A stretch of DNA of 64,000 nucleotides from Plantibacter sp. Leaf314 (GTDB taxonomy: Bacteria > Actinomycetota > Actinomycetes > Actinomycetales > Microbacteriaceae). Below, piece by piece: positions 26,263-37,814 of the stretch. The stretch lies in NCBI RefSeq assembly GCF_001423185.1, contig NZ_LMOB01000002.1, positions 377,573 to 441,572 of the forward strand, in the 5' to 3' direction. The notes beneath the pieces were generated by a model. It made no database searches. It saw only the letters and a program-made list of their open reading frames with translations, and was not told the DNA's origin. Position numbers and translations under genes: made by a program. How positions within the stretch are numbered: position 1 is the first letter of the stretch; every line of letters starts with the position of its first letter.

Positions 26263-27393
26263 TCAGTCCTCGTCGTCGTCGAGGAATTCGTCGAACGCCT
26301 CCGAGATGCGGTCCGCCAGGGCCTCGCGGACCTCCAACGGCTGGAACGAGGCGGCGGCCGCGTTCAGCTGGAAGGTCTCGAGGTCCGTGAGGTCGTAGTC
26401 GAACACCTCCGTGAGCAGCGTGAGCTCCTTGGTGAGGCTCGTGTCGCTCATCGTCCGGTTGTCGACGTTCACCGTGACGGCGAAGTCGAGCTGGTAGAGC
26501 AGGTCGAACGGGTGGTCCTCGAGGTCGTCGCCCCAGGCCGCGATCGCGCCGGTCTGGAGGTTCGACTGCGGGCTCAGCTCGAGCGGGATCCGGCGGTCGC
26601 GGACCCACTCCGCGACCGGGCCGAGCGTGGCGTACAGGGACTCGGCGTCGTCGCGCTCGATGAAGATGTCCTCCGCGATGCGGACGCCGTGACCGAGGCG
26701 GAGCGCACGGCCGTCGAGCAGGGCGCTGCGGATCGACTCGACGCCGTCCGCCTCGCCGGCGTGCACGGTGACCGGGAACAGCTCACGGGCGAGGTAGTCG
26801 AAGGCCAGCCGGTGCTTGCTGGCCGGGAACCCGGCCTCGGCGCCGGCGATGTCGAAGCCCGCCACCCCGCGTTCGCGATGCCGGACGGCGAGTTCCGCGA
26901 TCTCGAGGGCGCGGTCGGCGTGGCGCATGGCCGTGATGAGCTGCCCGATCTGGATGTCCGCACCCGTGTGGGCGGCGTCCTTGATGCCGAGCTCGATGCC
27001 CTCCTGGACGGCCTCCACGACCGCGTCGAGGCTCAGCCCGCGGGTGAGGTGCTGCTCGGGGGCCCACCGCACCTCGCCGTAGATGACGCCGTCGGCCGCG
27101 AGGTCCTGGACGAACTCGCGCGCGACGCGGACGAGCCCCTCCTCCGTCTGCATGACCGCGGTGCTGAGGTCGAAGGTCTTCAGGTACTCGACGAGCGAGC
27201 CGGCGTTGCACTGGGTGTAGAACCAGTCGGCGAGGCCGTCCGCGTCGGACACGGGGACGTCGACGCCCACCGCCTCCGCGAGTTCGATGATGGTCGCGGG
27301 GCGCACGCCGCCGTCGAGGTGGTCGTGGAGCGAGATCTTGGGCAGCGCGCTGACGTCGACGCCGGAGAGGGGGGATTCATCTGCAGAGGTCAC
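26263..27393 (-). CDS. add: adenosine deaminase
   Basis: A 376-residue zinc enzyme converting adenosine or deoxyadenosine to inosine forms. Metal and catalytic motifs are visible: SLHDHLDGG near the N-terminus, VTVHAGEADG, RLGHGVRIAED and LELSPQSNLQTGA. An acidic tail (FDEFLDDDED) ends the protein. GTG at 27393 was chosen because TACAGT lies seven bases upstream; an ATG-like frame further up runs through this promoter. The product feeds the phosphorylase encoded by punA. It lies downstream of deoA but with its own promoter. Confidence 0.93.
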   Translation of the reverse strand: MTSADESPLSGVDVSALPKISLHDHLDGGVRPATIIELAEAVGVDVPVSDADGLADWFYTQCNAGSLVEYLKTFDLSTAVMQTEEGLVRVAREFVQDLAADGVIYGEVRWAPEQHLTRGLSLDAVVEAVQEGIELGIKDAAHTGADIQIGQLITAMRHADRALEIAELAVRHRERGVAGFDIAGAEAGFPASKHRLAFDYLARELFPVTVHAGEADGVESIRSALLDGRALRLGHGVRIAEDIFIERDDAESLYATLGPVAEWVRDRRIPLELSPQSNLQTGAIAAWGDDLEDHPFDLLYQLDFAVTVNVDNRTMSDTSLTKELTLLTEVFDYDLTDLETFQLNAAAASFQPLEVREALADRISEAFDEFLDDDED

Positions 27394-27400
27394 GGGGTTC

Positions 27401-27406
27401 ACTGTA
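27401..27406 (-). promoter_or_regulatory. -10 element, leaderless start of add
   Basis: TACAGT on the minus strand, seven bases before the GTG at 27393. Confidence 0.5.
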
Positions 27407-27505
27407 CCGCGCACGCGCGTCCGGCGACATGGCGTCCGCCGGCCCGCTCCGACCCGCCACCCGCGAGGAGCGGGAACGGGCTGACGGAGCGGACCGGAGG
27501 ACGGG

Positions 27506-28794
<1,289 letters not shown>

Positions 28795-28798
<4 letters not shown>

Positions 28799-29214
28799 GC
28801 GTGGTACTCCTCGAGTTGGCGAGGTCCGAAGGCGTCCGGGAGGACCTCGTCGATGGTGCGGATGCCGGAGACGGTGTCGAGCAGCATGCCCGCCGTCGAG
28901 TGCTCGTACAGCAACTGACGGCAGCGTCCGCACGGCATCAGGCGCTCGCCCTTGCCGTCGACGCAGGCGAAGGCGACGAGGCGTCCACCGCCCGTCATGT
29001 GCAGGGCGGACACGAGGGCGCACTCGGCGCACAGCGTCAGCCCGTAGCTGGCGTTCTCGACGTTGCAGCCGGAGATGATCCGGCCGTCGTCGACGAGTGC
29101 CGCCGCGCCCACCGGGAAGCGACTGTAGGGCACGTAGGCGTGGCCCATCGCCTCGCGGGCGGCGCCGTGGAGGGCCTCCCAGTCGATCTCGGGACCGGTC
29201 GATGTGTCGCTCAC
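28795..29214 (-). CDS. cdd: cytidine deaminase
   Basis: A 139-residue tetrameric-type cytidine deaminase. The zinc ligands are the cysteine of the CAE motif in GLTLCAECALVSAL and two cysteines in PCGRCRQLL. The substrate loop CNVENASYG is intact. GTG at 29214 was chosen: it stands three bases after the permease stop and has AGGG upstream. It is part of a minus-strand chain ABC ATPase, two permeases, cdd, deoA with overlaps or tiny gaps throughout. Confidence 0.94.
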
Positions 29215-29216
29215 GG

Positions 29217-30518
29217 TCAGCCCTTCACGTAGGGTTTGCCGGCCGCGGCCGGACCCCGGGAGACGCCGACGAGGCCCGCCACCGCGAAGATCGTCACGAC
29301 GTACGGCAGCATCAGCATGAACGCGCTCGGCACCGGCGAACCGATGGCGCTCAACGCGAACTGCAGGTTCTGCGTGAAGCCGAACAGCAGCGCCGCGAGC
29401 GTCGCCTTCAGCGGGTCCCATCGCCCGAAGATGACCGCCGCGAGCGCGATGTAGCCCGCACCGGCCGTCATCTCCTTGTTGAACGCACCGACCGAGCCGA
29501 GCGTGAAGTACGCGCCGCCGAGACCGACGATCGCGCCGGCGAGGGCCACGTTCCAGAAGCGTGTCCGGTTCACGTTGATGCCGACGGTGTCGGCCGCCTG
29601 CGGGTGCTCACCGACCGCGCGGAGGCGGAGACCCCAGCGGGTGGAGAAGAGGCAGTAGAAGACCACGGCGACGGCGATGTACATCAGGTAGATGATGATC
29701 GTCTGCCGGAACAGCACCGGCCCGATGAGCGGGATCTCGCTGAGGATCGGGATGTTGATGCGCGGGAACTTCGGCGGGCTGTTGAAGAGCGCCTCGTTCT
29801 TCGTGAGCACCTGTGCGTACAGGAAGCTCGTGAGCCCCACGACGAGGACGTTCAGGACGACACCCACGATGACCTGGTCGACGAGGTACTTGATCGAGAA
29901 CGCCGCGAGCAGGAAGCTCACGAGCATGCCGGCGATCATCGCCGCGACCAGACCGAGCACCGCGTTGCCCGTCACCGACGCCACGAAGGCGGACGAGAAC
30001 GCTCCGGCGAGGAGCTGCCCTTCGATCGCGATGTTGACGACGCCGACGCGCTCGGAGATGACGCCGCCGAGCGCTCCGAAGATGAGCGGGACGCTCAGCG
30101 CGACCGTGCCGAGCAGCAGGCCCGTGATCGGGATGGCCTTGCCCGCGGCGGCCCAGGACAGGAACCCGACCATGAAGAGCACGCCGAACACGGTGATGAG
30201 CCAGAGTGGGATGCGCTTACCGGTCGTGACGAGGTAGGCGCTCAGCGCCGTGATCGCCGCGAGGAGGATCGTGACGACGATGCCCGTGACGGTGGACGGC
30301 AGCACCACCGTCGGCAGTTGGATGACGTCGCCCTCGCTGGACAGGCGGAAGGTGCTGTTGCCGTCCCGGTGCCAGATGACGAAGAGCAGGAACGCGATGA
30401 CGGTGAAGATCCCGAAGGCGATCGGAGCCTTCCAGCTCCGGACCACGACCGTCTCGAGGACGATCGGTGCGTCGGGAGCGGGCTGGGGCTGCTGCTTGTC
30501 GAGCGTGAACGCACTCAT
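29217..30518 (-). CDS. nucleoside ABC transporter permease (second)
   Basis: A 433-residue permease of the BPD_transp_2 type, with about ten hydrophobic helices and the family segment FGALGGVISERVGVVNIAIE. RWGLRLRAVGEHPQAADTVG is the conserved cytosolic loop. It starts at 30518 after a near-ideal Shine-Dalgarno (AAGGAGGTG) and with an ATGA overlap of the first permease. Together with the ATPase and BMP lipoprotein it should import nucleosides, a role supported by the coupled cdd and deoA. Confidence 0.88.
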   Translation of the reverse strand: MSAFTLDKQQPQPAPDAPIVLETVVVRSWKAPIAFGIFTVIAFLLFVIWHRDGNSTFRLSSEGDVIQLPTVVLPSTVTGIVVTILLAAITALSAYLVTTGKRIPLWLITVFGVLFMVGFLSWAAAGKAIPITGLLLGTVALSVPLIFGALGGVISERVGVVNIAIEGQLLAGAFSSAFVASVTGNAVLGLVAAMIAGMLVSFLLAAFSIKYLVDQVIVGVVLNVLVVGLTSFLYAQVLTKNEALFNSPPKFPRINIPILSEIPLIGPVLFRQTIIIYLMYIAVAVVFYCLFSTRWGLRLRAVGEHPQAADTVGINVNRTRFWNVALAGAIVGLGGAYFTLGSVGAFNKEMTAGAGYIALAAVIFGRWDPLKATLAALLFGFTQNLQFALSAIGSPVPSAFMLMLPYVVTIFAVAGLVGVSRGPAAAGKPYVKG

Positions 30519-31797
30519 GCGGACACCTCCTTCTTGGTGGCGCGACGCGTGCGGCGCGCCGATCCGTCCGGCTTCGGCAGGAAGAAGATCGCGCGGACGA
30601 GCGGCGGGGCCGCGATGAACAGCACGATGAGGGCCTGGAGGACCAGGACGATGTCGATCGGCACGTTGACGCCCTGCGTCGCCTGCATGGAGTACCCGCC
30701 GGCCTTCAGTGCGCCGAACAGGATGCCGGCGATGAGGATGCCGCCCGGCCGACTCCGACCGAGGAGGGCGACCGTGATCGCGTCGAAGCCGATGCCCGCG
30801 TCGATCCCGTTGTCGAAGCCGGAGGTCACCGTCCCGAGCACCTGCGAGACCCCGGCGAGGCCGATGAGCCCACCGGAGAGGAGCATGGCGTACACGTAGG
30901 TGTTCTTGACGTCGATCCCGGCGACGCGCGCGGCGTTCGGGTTCTCCCCCACCGCCCGGAAGCGGAACCCGATGGAGGACCGGCTGAAGAGCCACCACAC
31001 GAACACGACCGCGATGATCGCGATGAGGAATCCGGCGTGGAGGTTGTAGCGGTCGCCCAGGAGCTTCGGCAGGACGGCGTTCTCCGCCATCCCCGCGCTC
31101 TTCGGCACGTTCGATCCGGGAGCCTGCAGGAGCCCCTGGGTGGAGAGCATGAACGTGATCAGGTAGAACGCGACGTAGTTGAGCATGATCGTGATGATCA
31201 CCTCGTGCGCGCCCGTCCTGGCCTTCAGGACACCGACGATGCCACCCCAGAACGCACCGCCGACGATGCCGGCTGCGACGGCGACGAGCAGGTGCACGAC
31301 CGGCGGGAGGTCGAGGGTGAACCCGACCCAGCCGGCGCAGGCGGCGGCGATGAGCATCTGTCCGCGGCCGCCGATGTTGAACATCCCGACGCGGAACGCG
31401 AGCCCGACACCGAGACCCGCGAGGATCAGCGGCGTCGCGAAGGTGAGGGTCTCGGTCAGCGGACGGATGCCGTTCAGGAAGTCGGGCCGGCGGAAGTTGT
31501 AGATGGACCCCTGGAAGAGGGCTCCGTAGGCGCCGGTCGCCGACTGCCAGACCGCGGCGATCGTGTCGCCCGGCCGAGCGAGGAAGTACCCGGCGGCCGC
31601 GTGGACCTTCGGGTCGGTCAGGGCGATGAGGACGGCGCCGGCGACCATCGCCAGCACCACCGCGAGGATGGAGATGACGATGCTCGAGTTGAGGATCTCG
31701 GCCAGCACCTTGTTCGAGCGCGGCTGCGTCGTGTCGGGCTTCGCCTCGCCGGGAGCCACCGGCTGGACCGTTCCGGGCGGGGTGTGGGACGTGTCGC

Positions 31798-31801
<4 letters not shown>
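30515..31801 (-). CDS. nucleoside ABC transporter permease (first)
   Basis: A 428-residue BPD_transp_2 permease with roughly ten membrane helices. FRVGMFNIGGRGQMLIAA and SIGFRFRAVGENPNAARVAG are the typical conserved segments of the YufP/BmpB group. The N-terminal 35 residues are hydrophilic and Pro/Thr-rich; the C-terminus is basic (ARRTRRATKKE). Its start overlaps the ATPase stop (ATGA), consistent with fixed stoichiometry. Confidence 0.88.
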
Positions 31802-33312
<1,511 letters not shown>

Positions 33313-33319
33313 GGGTCCC

Positions 33320-33325
33320 AATCTA
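33320..33325 (-). promoter_or_regulatory. -10 element, leaderless start of nucleoside transport operon
   Basis: TAGATT on the minus strand, seven bases before the ATG at 33312. The operon is therefore expressed separately from the BMP gene. Confidence 0.5.
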
Positions 33326-33387
33326 GTCACGTGTCGGGTGTCGGCACAGACGGTCGGGATCGCCGTCGACCATGCCGCGAACAGACC

Positions 33388-33418
33388 GGGGGGAGGCCGC
33401 GATTCGCGACCTCCCCCC
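33388..33418 (-). terminator. terminator after the BMP lipoprotein gene
   Basis: GGGGGGAGG and CCTCCCCCC form a perfect 9-bp GC-rich stem with a 13-base loop, 33 bases past the stop. There is no strong U tract. Confidence 0.65.
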
Positions 33419-33450
33419 GGAGTTCCGGGCGTCTGCCCGGGGAAGAGGGA

Positions 33451-34557
33451 CTACTTGACGGGCGAGGAGACCGAGGTCGCCTTGATGGAACCGTCGATGA
33501 TGCCTGCCTTGATCGTGTCGAGCTCGTCGGCCAGGGTCGGGGAGACCTTGGACTCGAAGTCGTGGAACGGCGCGATGCCGACGCCCTCGTTCTCGAGGGT
33601 GCCGATGTAGGCCGCCGCGTCGAACTTGCCGCCGCCGGCCTCGGTCACGGTGTCGGCGACGCCGGCCTTCATGCCCTTGAGGATGGAGGTGAGGAAGAGG
33701 CCCTTGTTCTCGGCGTTCGTCTCGTAGAGGTCGGCGTCGACACCGACCATCGCGATGTCCTTGCCGGTCTCCTGGATCTCGGCGATGGCGCTGAGGAAGA
33801 TCGGGCCACCGACGGGCAGGAGCACGTCAGCGTTCTGGTCGATCAGCGTGCGGGCGAGCTGCTTGGCGGTGTCGTTGGCCTCGAAGCCACCGGTGAACGA
33901 GCCGGTCTGAGCGGCGACGTCCCATCCGACGACCTGGACGCTCTTGCCCTTCTGCTCGTTGTAGTACGCGACGCCCTCGGCGAAACCGTCCATGAAGATC
34001 TGGACGGACGGGAAGGGCTGTCCACCGAAGGTGCCGACGACGCCGGTCTTCGAGTAGTCGGCCGCCGCGTAGCCGGCGAGGAACGCCGCCTGCACGGTGT
34101 CGAAGAGGATCGGCTTGATGTTCGGAGCGTCGACCTTACCGTCGAAGTCGTTGTCGGCCGCGTCGTCGATGATCGCGTAGTCGACGTCGGGGTTGGCGAG
34201 CGCCGCCTCGACCGTGTCGGCGGAGAGGGCGAAGCCGACGCTGACGATGAGCGAGCAGCCCTGGTCCGCGAGGCTCTGGAGGTTCGGCTTGTAGTCGTCG
34301 GCCTTGTCGGACTGGACGGTGATGGGCTCGACGCCGAGCTCCTTCGCCGCCTCGGTCAGACCCTCGTAGCCGAGCTGGTTGAACGACTTGTCGGTGAAGC
34401 CACCGGCGTCGGAGACCATGCAGGGAAGGAAGTCGGATGCGGCACCCGTCGCGTCGCCGCCACCGGTGCTGGGAGCCGATGCGCAGCCGGCGAGCAGTGC
34501 CATGAGACCGACGCCGGCGATTGCGCCCGCAGCGGCCTTCCGAGTTGTGATTGCCAA
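33451..34557 (-). CDS. BMP-family nucleoside-binding lipoprotein
   Basis: A 368-residue substrate-binding protein of the basic membrane protein (Med/PnrA) family. A short signal ends in the lipobox LLAGC with Cys25 as the lipidation site. The mature part has the family pattern MVSDAGGFTDKSFNQLGYEG and PVGGPIFLSAIAEIQETG. Members bind purine or other nucleosides outside the membrane. No ATG fits: a TTG at 34557 has GGAGG five bases upstream and is the best start, with another TTG at 34569 as alternative. A terminator and separate promoter divide it from the transporter operon, allowing higher expression. Confidence 0.88.
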   Translation of the reverse strand: MAITTRKAAAGAIAGVGLMALLAGCASAPSTGGGDATGAASDFLPCMVSDAGGFTDKSFNQLGYEGLTEAAKELGVEPITVQSDKADDYKPNLQSLADQGCSLIVSVGFALSADTVEAALANPDVDYAIIDDAADNDFDGKVDAPNIKPILFDTVQAAFLAGYAAADYSKTGVVGTFGGQPFPSVQIFMDGFAEGVAYYNEQKGKSVQVVGWDVAAQTGSFTGGFEANDTAKQLARTLIDQNADVLLPVGGPIFLSAIAEIQETGKDIAMVGVDADLYETNAENKGLFLTSILKGMKAGVADTVTEAGGGKFDAAAYIGTLENEGVGIAPFHDFESKVSPTLADELDTIKAGIIDGSIKATSVSSPVK

Positions 34558-34599
34558 GGTAGCCTCCAAGATGCAGCCCCGCGGGTCACGGGGCGTATG

Positions 34600-34613
34600 G
34601 GGTTACGTTACCC
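34600..34613. promoter_or_regulatory. near-palindrome upstream of BMP gene, possible operator
   Basis: GGGTTACGTTACCC is a dyad with two mismatches around ACGT, 43 bases upstream of the TTG start. It could be a nucleoside-responsive operator (inference). GCCCCG/CGGGGC (34576-34594) is a second dyad in the leader. The rest of 34558-34792 shows nothing definite. Confidence 0.35.
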
Positions 34614-34792
34614 AATGTGACGACGCCCGGATGGACGATCCCGGCTTCGCGACCGAAGCGTTACAGAACGGTGGTGTCGGCGTCATCCGCCGGAAACACG
34701 GGGCTGCGCAGACGCGCACCGTGGCCGGTCTCCGCTGCGCAGGTGAGCAGGCCGAACCACCTGTCAGCTCGGCTTGCGCTGCGGGTGCTCGC

Positions 34793-34839
34793 GGTTCCGA
34801 GCCGGGCACCGAGGGCGTTTCGGTGCGCGGCTCGGAACC
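34793..34839 (-). terminator. long terminator hairpin after the ABC-F gene
   Basis: GGTTCCGAGCCG pairs with CGGCTCGGAACC (12 bp); after one mismatch GCACCGA pairs with TCGGTGC (7 bp) around a 7-base loop. It begins 15 bases past the ABC-F stop. Confidence 0.7.
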
Positions 34840-34853
34840 GACCGCATTCGCGC

Positions 34854-36557
34854 TCACCGGCGGTGGAGCGCGAGCGTCTCGCCGTCCCACCTCCGACGCA
34901 ACCACCGGTCGTGGCTCGCGATGACGACCGCGCCGGGGTACGTCCCGAGCGCCTCCTCGAGGTCGGTCGCCAGCGTGAGCGACAGGTGGTTCGTCGGCTC
35001 GTCCAGGAGGAAGAGGTGCGGCGGTCTGGCGATGATGAGCGCCAGCGCGAGTCGGCGTTGCTGCCCGACCGAGAGCACCCCGACCGGACGGTCGAGGTCG
35101 CGCGGCGAGAGCAGGCCGAGACCCGCGAGCGGGGTGCGCGCGGCTCGCGACTCCCCGAGGGTGCGCTCGTAGACCTCCCGAGGGGATCGTCCTGCTGCAG
35201 CGAACACGACGTCCTGCTCGAGCAGCCCCACCCGCAACCCCCTCCGCCGGAGGAGCGTCCCCGAGTCGAGGCGGAGCGAGCCGGCGAGCGCCGACAGGAG
35301 CGTCGACTTCCCTGAACCGTTCGCCCCCGTGACGAGCAACCGCGTCCGGGGCGCGATCCGCAGACGGTCGAGGTGCAGCCGGCCGTCGATGCGGGCGTCG
35401 GCGAGGTCGAGTAGCTGCTCACCCTCGTCGAGCACCGTCGAACCGCTCGGGATCCCCGCGAACGAGAGCGGGCGAGGCGGACGTCGTACCTGTTCGCGCT
35501 CCAGGGTCTCGAGCCGGAGCTGCGCGTTCCGCACCCGCCGACTGATCTGTTGTTCGACCCGGTCGCCGCGCATACCGAACGCCATCCGGTTGTTGTCCCG
35601 GATGCCTCGGTCGTGGTTGATCCGCGGCGCCGTGTCGTGCACGGCAGACGCGAGTCGACCGAGCTCCGCCTGTTCCTCCGTATAGCGCGCCGCCCACCGT
35701 TCGAGTTCCGCCGCCTTCCACCCCAGGTACTCGCTGAAGGGACCGCCGAACACCACGACGGGCGAGGCCTCGCCGACCGGGACCGGCCGGGACGGATCGA
35801 TGTCGACGAGCCCCGTCGCCACCTCGTCGAGGAAGGCACGGTCGTGGCTGGCGAACAGCACGGGACCGGGCCAGGTCGACAGTTGGCCGCGGAGGAAGGC
35901 GACCGCCTCGTCGTCCAGGTGGTTGGTCGGCTCGTCGAGCAGCAGGGCGGTCGGTCTCCCGACCAGGAGCGCGGCGAGGGCGAAGCGGGAACGCTGCCCG
36001 CCGCTCACCTCGCCGAGGCGCCGCGACCGCTCGATTCCAGCGAGTCCGAGGCCGGCGACGACCGCGTCCAACCGGGCGTCCGCCGACCACACGTCGGCTC
36101 GTTCCGCCGCGTCGAGCGCGGCGGCGTACCGGCGATCGGCAGCGTCGGCGGACGCCCCGGTCCCGCCGAGCGCCGCTGCAGAGGTCTCGAGCTCCTCCTC
36201 GACCGCCCTGACGTCGCGCAGCGCCAGCTCGAGCAGCTCGCCGACGGAGGTCTCCTCCGACAGTTCCAACTCCTGCATGAGGATGCCGGTGCGCACCGGT
36301 CGGACGGCCTCGCCGTCGTCCGGCTCGTCGAGCCCGGCGAGGATCCGCAACAGGGTCGACTTGCCTGCGCCGTTCTCGCCGATGAGGCCGAGGCGCTCGC
36401 CTGCCGGGACGACGAGGTCGACGTCGCGCAGGACGACACGGTCACCGTAGGCGCGGGTGACACCGTCCGCGCGCAGCTGCTGGATGTCGATGGAACGACC
36501 GAACGTCTGGGCCGAACCGGAGACGACGGATGATGCGTGGGTGATGGGTGCTCGCAT
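34854..36557 (-). CDS. ABC-F family ATPase, possible ribosome-protection protein
   Basis: A 567-residue soluble protein with two ABC domains and no membrane segments. Domain 1 has GLIGENGAGKSTLLRI, the signature EVSGGQRSRFALAALL and LLLDEPTNHLDD. Domain 2 has VTGANGSGKSTLLSA, VLSVGQQRRLALALI and LFLLDEPTNHLS. The charged linker between them (about 245-330, with RINHDRGIRDNNRMAFGMRG) is the part that reaches into the ribosome in this family. The second signature reads SVGQQ rather than SGGQ. It may protect against ribosome-targeting antibiotics or act as a translation factor; sequence alone does not decide. The ATG at 36557 lies directly after a small GCCCC/GGGGC hairpin. Confidence 0.82.
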   Translation of the reverse strand: MRAPITHASSVVSGSAQTFGRSIDIQQLRADGVTRAYGDRVVLRDVDLVVPAGERLGLIGENGAGKSTLLRILAGLDEPDDGEAVRPVRTGILMQELELSEETSVGELLELALRDVRAVEEELETSAAALGGTGASADAADRRYAAALDAAERADVWSADARLDAVVAGLGLAGIERSRRLGEVSGGQRSRFALAALLVGRPTALLLDEPTNHLDDEAVAFLRGQLSTWPGPVLFASHDRAFLDEVATGLVDIDPSRPVPVGEASPVVVFGGPFSEYLGWKAAELERWAARYTEEQAELGRLASAVHDTAPRINHDRGIRDNNRMAFGMRGDRVEQQISRRVRNAQLRLETLEREQVRRPPRPLSFAGIPSGSTVLDEGEQLLDLADARIDGRLHLDRLRIAPRTRLLVTGANGSGKSTLLSALAGSLRLDSGTLLRRRGLRVGLLEQDVVFAAAGRSPREVYERTLGESRAARTPLAGLGLLSPRDLDRPVGVLSVGQQRRLALALIIARPPHLFLLDEPTNHLSLTLATDLEEALGTYPGAVVIASHDRWLRRRWDGETLALHRR

Positions 36558-36685
36558 GGAGGCCCCTTTCGAGATGGGGCACACCTCGCGCGATCGTCGT
36601 CCGAAGCGTCGGCAGCGAGCGCAGGGCTCGAACAGACGGCGGGACGTGAAGCGACTGGCGTACCTCGATGGATTCCCGCCGGGCA

Positions 36686-36701
36686 CATCACGGACGTGAT
36701 G
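36686..36701 (-). promoter_or_regulatory. inverted repeat in the ABC-F leader region
   Basis: CATCACG-GA-CGTGATG, a perfect 7-bp dyad with a 2-base centre. It lies in the 263-base divergent gap 36558-36820, upstream of the ABC-F start. A further GCCCC/GGGGC hairpin abuts the start codon. It could be an operator or part of a leader attenuator. Confidence 0.35.
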
Positions 36702-36807
36702 CTCGGGCCGCAGGCGCGGGACGTCGATTCGCTCAGTTCTTCACAGTGCGACCAGGCTATCCGGCGTGTGTCGACGCTCGCAAGCCCTCCGCGTCACCCG
36801 CCCCGAT

Positions 36808-36813
36808 TAGGCT
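36808..36813 (+). promoter_or_regulatory. -10 element, leaderless start of secreted protein gene
   Basis: TAGGCT, seven bases before the ATG at 36821. Confidence 0.5.
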
Positions 36814-36820
36814 GGTGATC

Positions 36821-37810
36821 ATGCGTGCTCCGTCGATCCCTTCGCTCGTGCGGCGTCGATCGGCGCGTCGATCGATCGTGACGGCGTTGGTCGCGGCGGT
36901 AGGCGTCTCCGCGCTCCTGTTCGGCGGAGTCCCCGGCTCGAGCGCCGCAGCGGCCACGCGCGATCAGGCGGCGGCCACGGCGACGCCCACCCCGACGCCG
37001 AAGCCGACCGGCAGCACCCCGGCGACGCCCAAGCCGACGGCCAAGCCTTCGACCCCGGCCCCTGCAGCGCCGGCACCGCCCACGGTCCGCGGCACGGATT
37101 TCGATCCCGGCGAGATCATCAGCGACGAGAACTTCTACGACGCCAACGCGATGAGCGAGGCGGACGTCCAGGCGTTCTTCGCCTCCCAGCCCTGCACGCC
37201 GAAGGACGGCGTACCGTGCCTGGCGGACTTCCGCGACAGCACGGAGTCGGTCCCGGCCGCCGAACCCGGCCACTGCGAGGCCTACCGGGGCGCTGTCAAC
37301 GAATCGGCCGCCCGGATCGTCACCAAGGTCGCGCACGCGTGCGGGATCAACCCGAAGGTGCTGCTCGTCCTCATGCAGAAGGAGCAGTCGCTCATCACCG
37401 GACCGAGCGAGTACGGCTACGCCCGGGCGATGGGCTGGGGCTGCCCCGACACCGGGCCGAACTTCAGCGCCAGTTGCGACGCCGACTACTTCGGCTTCCA
37501 GAACCAGGTCTACCGGTCCGCGTGGCAGTTCCGGCAGTACACGCTCTACCCCCTGAACGTGCCGGGCGAGTCGTACCAGCGCGCGTACCACCTCGGGTCG
37601 GTGTACATCCAGTACAGCCCTGATGCCGCGTGCGGGGGCACCCAGGTGGACATCCGCAACCAGGCCACGGCGAACCTGTACCTCTACACCCCGTACCAGC
37701 CGAACGCCGCGGCGCTCGCCAACGTGTCCGGCACGGGCGACGCCTGCAGCGCCTACGGCAACCGCAACTTCTGGCGGCTCTACACCGAATGGTTCGGCCC
37801 GGCCGTCTGA
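36821..37810 (+). CDS. secreted protein with lysozyme-like C-terminal domain
   Basis: A 329-residue exported protein. A basic start (RRRSARRS) and hydrophobic segment (IVTALVAAVGVSALLFGGV) end at an Ala-rich signal peptidase site near residue 45. A Pro/Thr/Lys-rich linker with PTPTPKPT repeats follows to about 88. The folded domain (about 90-329) contains six or more cysteines and KVLLVLMQKEQSLI, whose Glu resembles the catalytic residue of lysozyme-like transglycosylases. Similar domains occur in actinobacterial cell-wall proteins. Peptidoglycan cleavage is an inference. It starts with a leaderless promoter divergent from ABC-F. Confidence 0.7.
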   Translation: MRAPSIPSLVRRRSARRSIVTALVAAVGVSALLFGGVPGSSAAAATRDQAAATATPTPTPKPTGSTPATPKPTAKPSTPAPAAPAPPTVRGTDFDPGEIISDENFYDANAMSEADVQAFFASQPCTPKDGVPCLADFRDSTESVPAAEPGHCEAYRGAVNESAARIVTKVAHACGINPKVLLVLMQKEQSLITGPSEYGYARAMGWGCPDTGPNFSASCDADYFGFQNQVYRSAWQFRQYTLYPLNVPGESYQRAYHLGSVYIQYSPDAACGGTQVDIRNQATANLYLYTPYQPNAAALANVSGTGDACSAYGNRNFWRLYTEWFGPAV

Positions 37811-37814
37811 CGCC

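Noticed and set aside
36558..36686. N-terminal extension of the ABC-F protein upstream to 36686
   Set aside because: The frame is open, but the residues are Arg/Ser/Cys-rich, unlike ABC-F N-termini. The ATG at 36557 is closer to the first ABC domain and has a G-rich ribosome-binding stretch.
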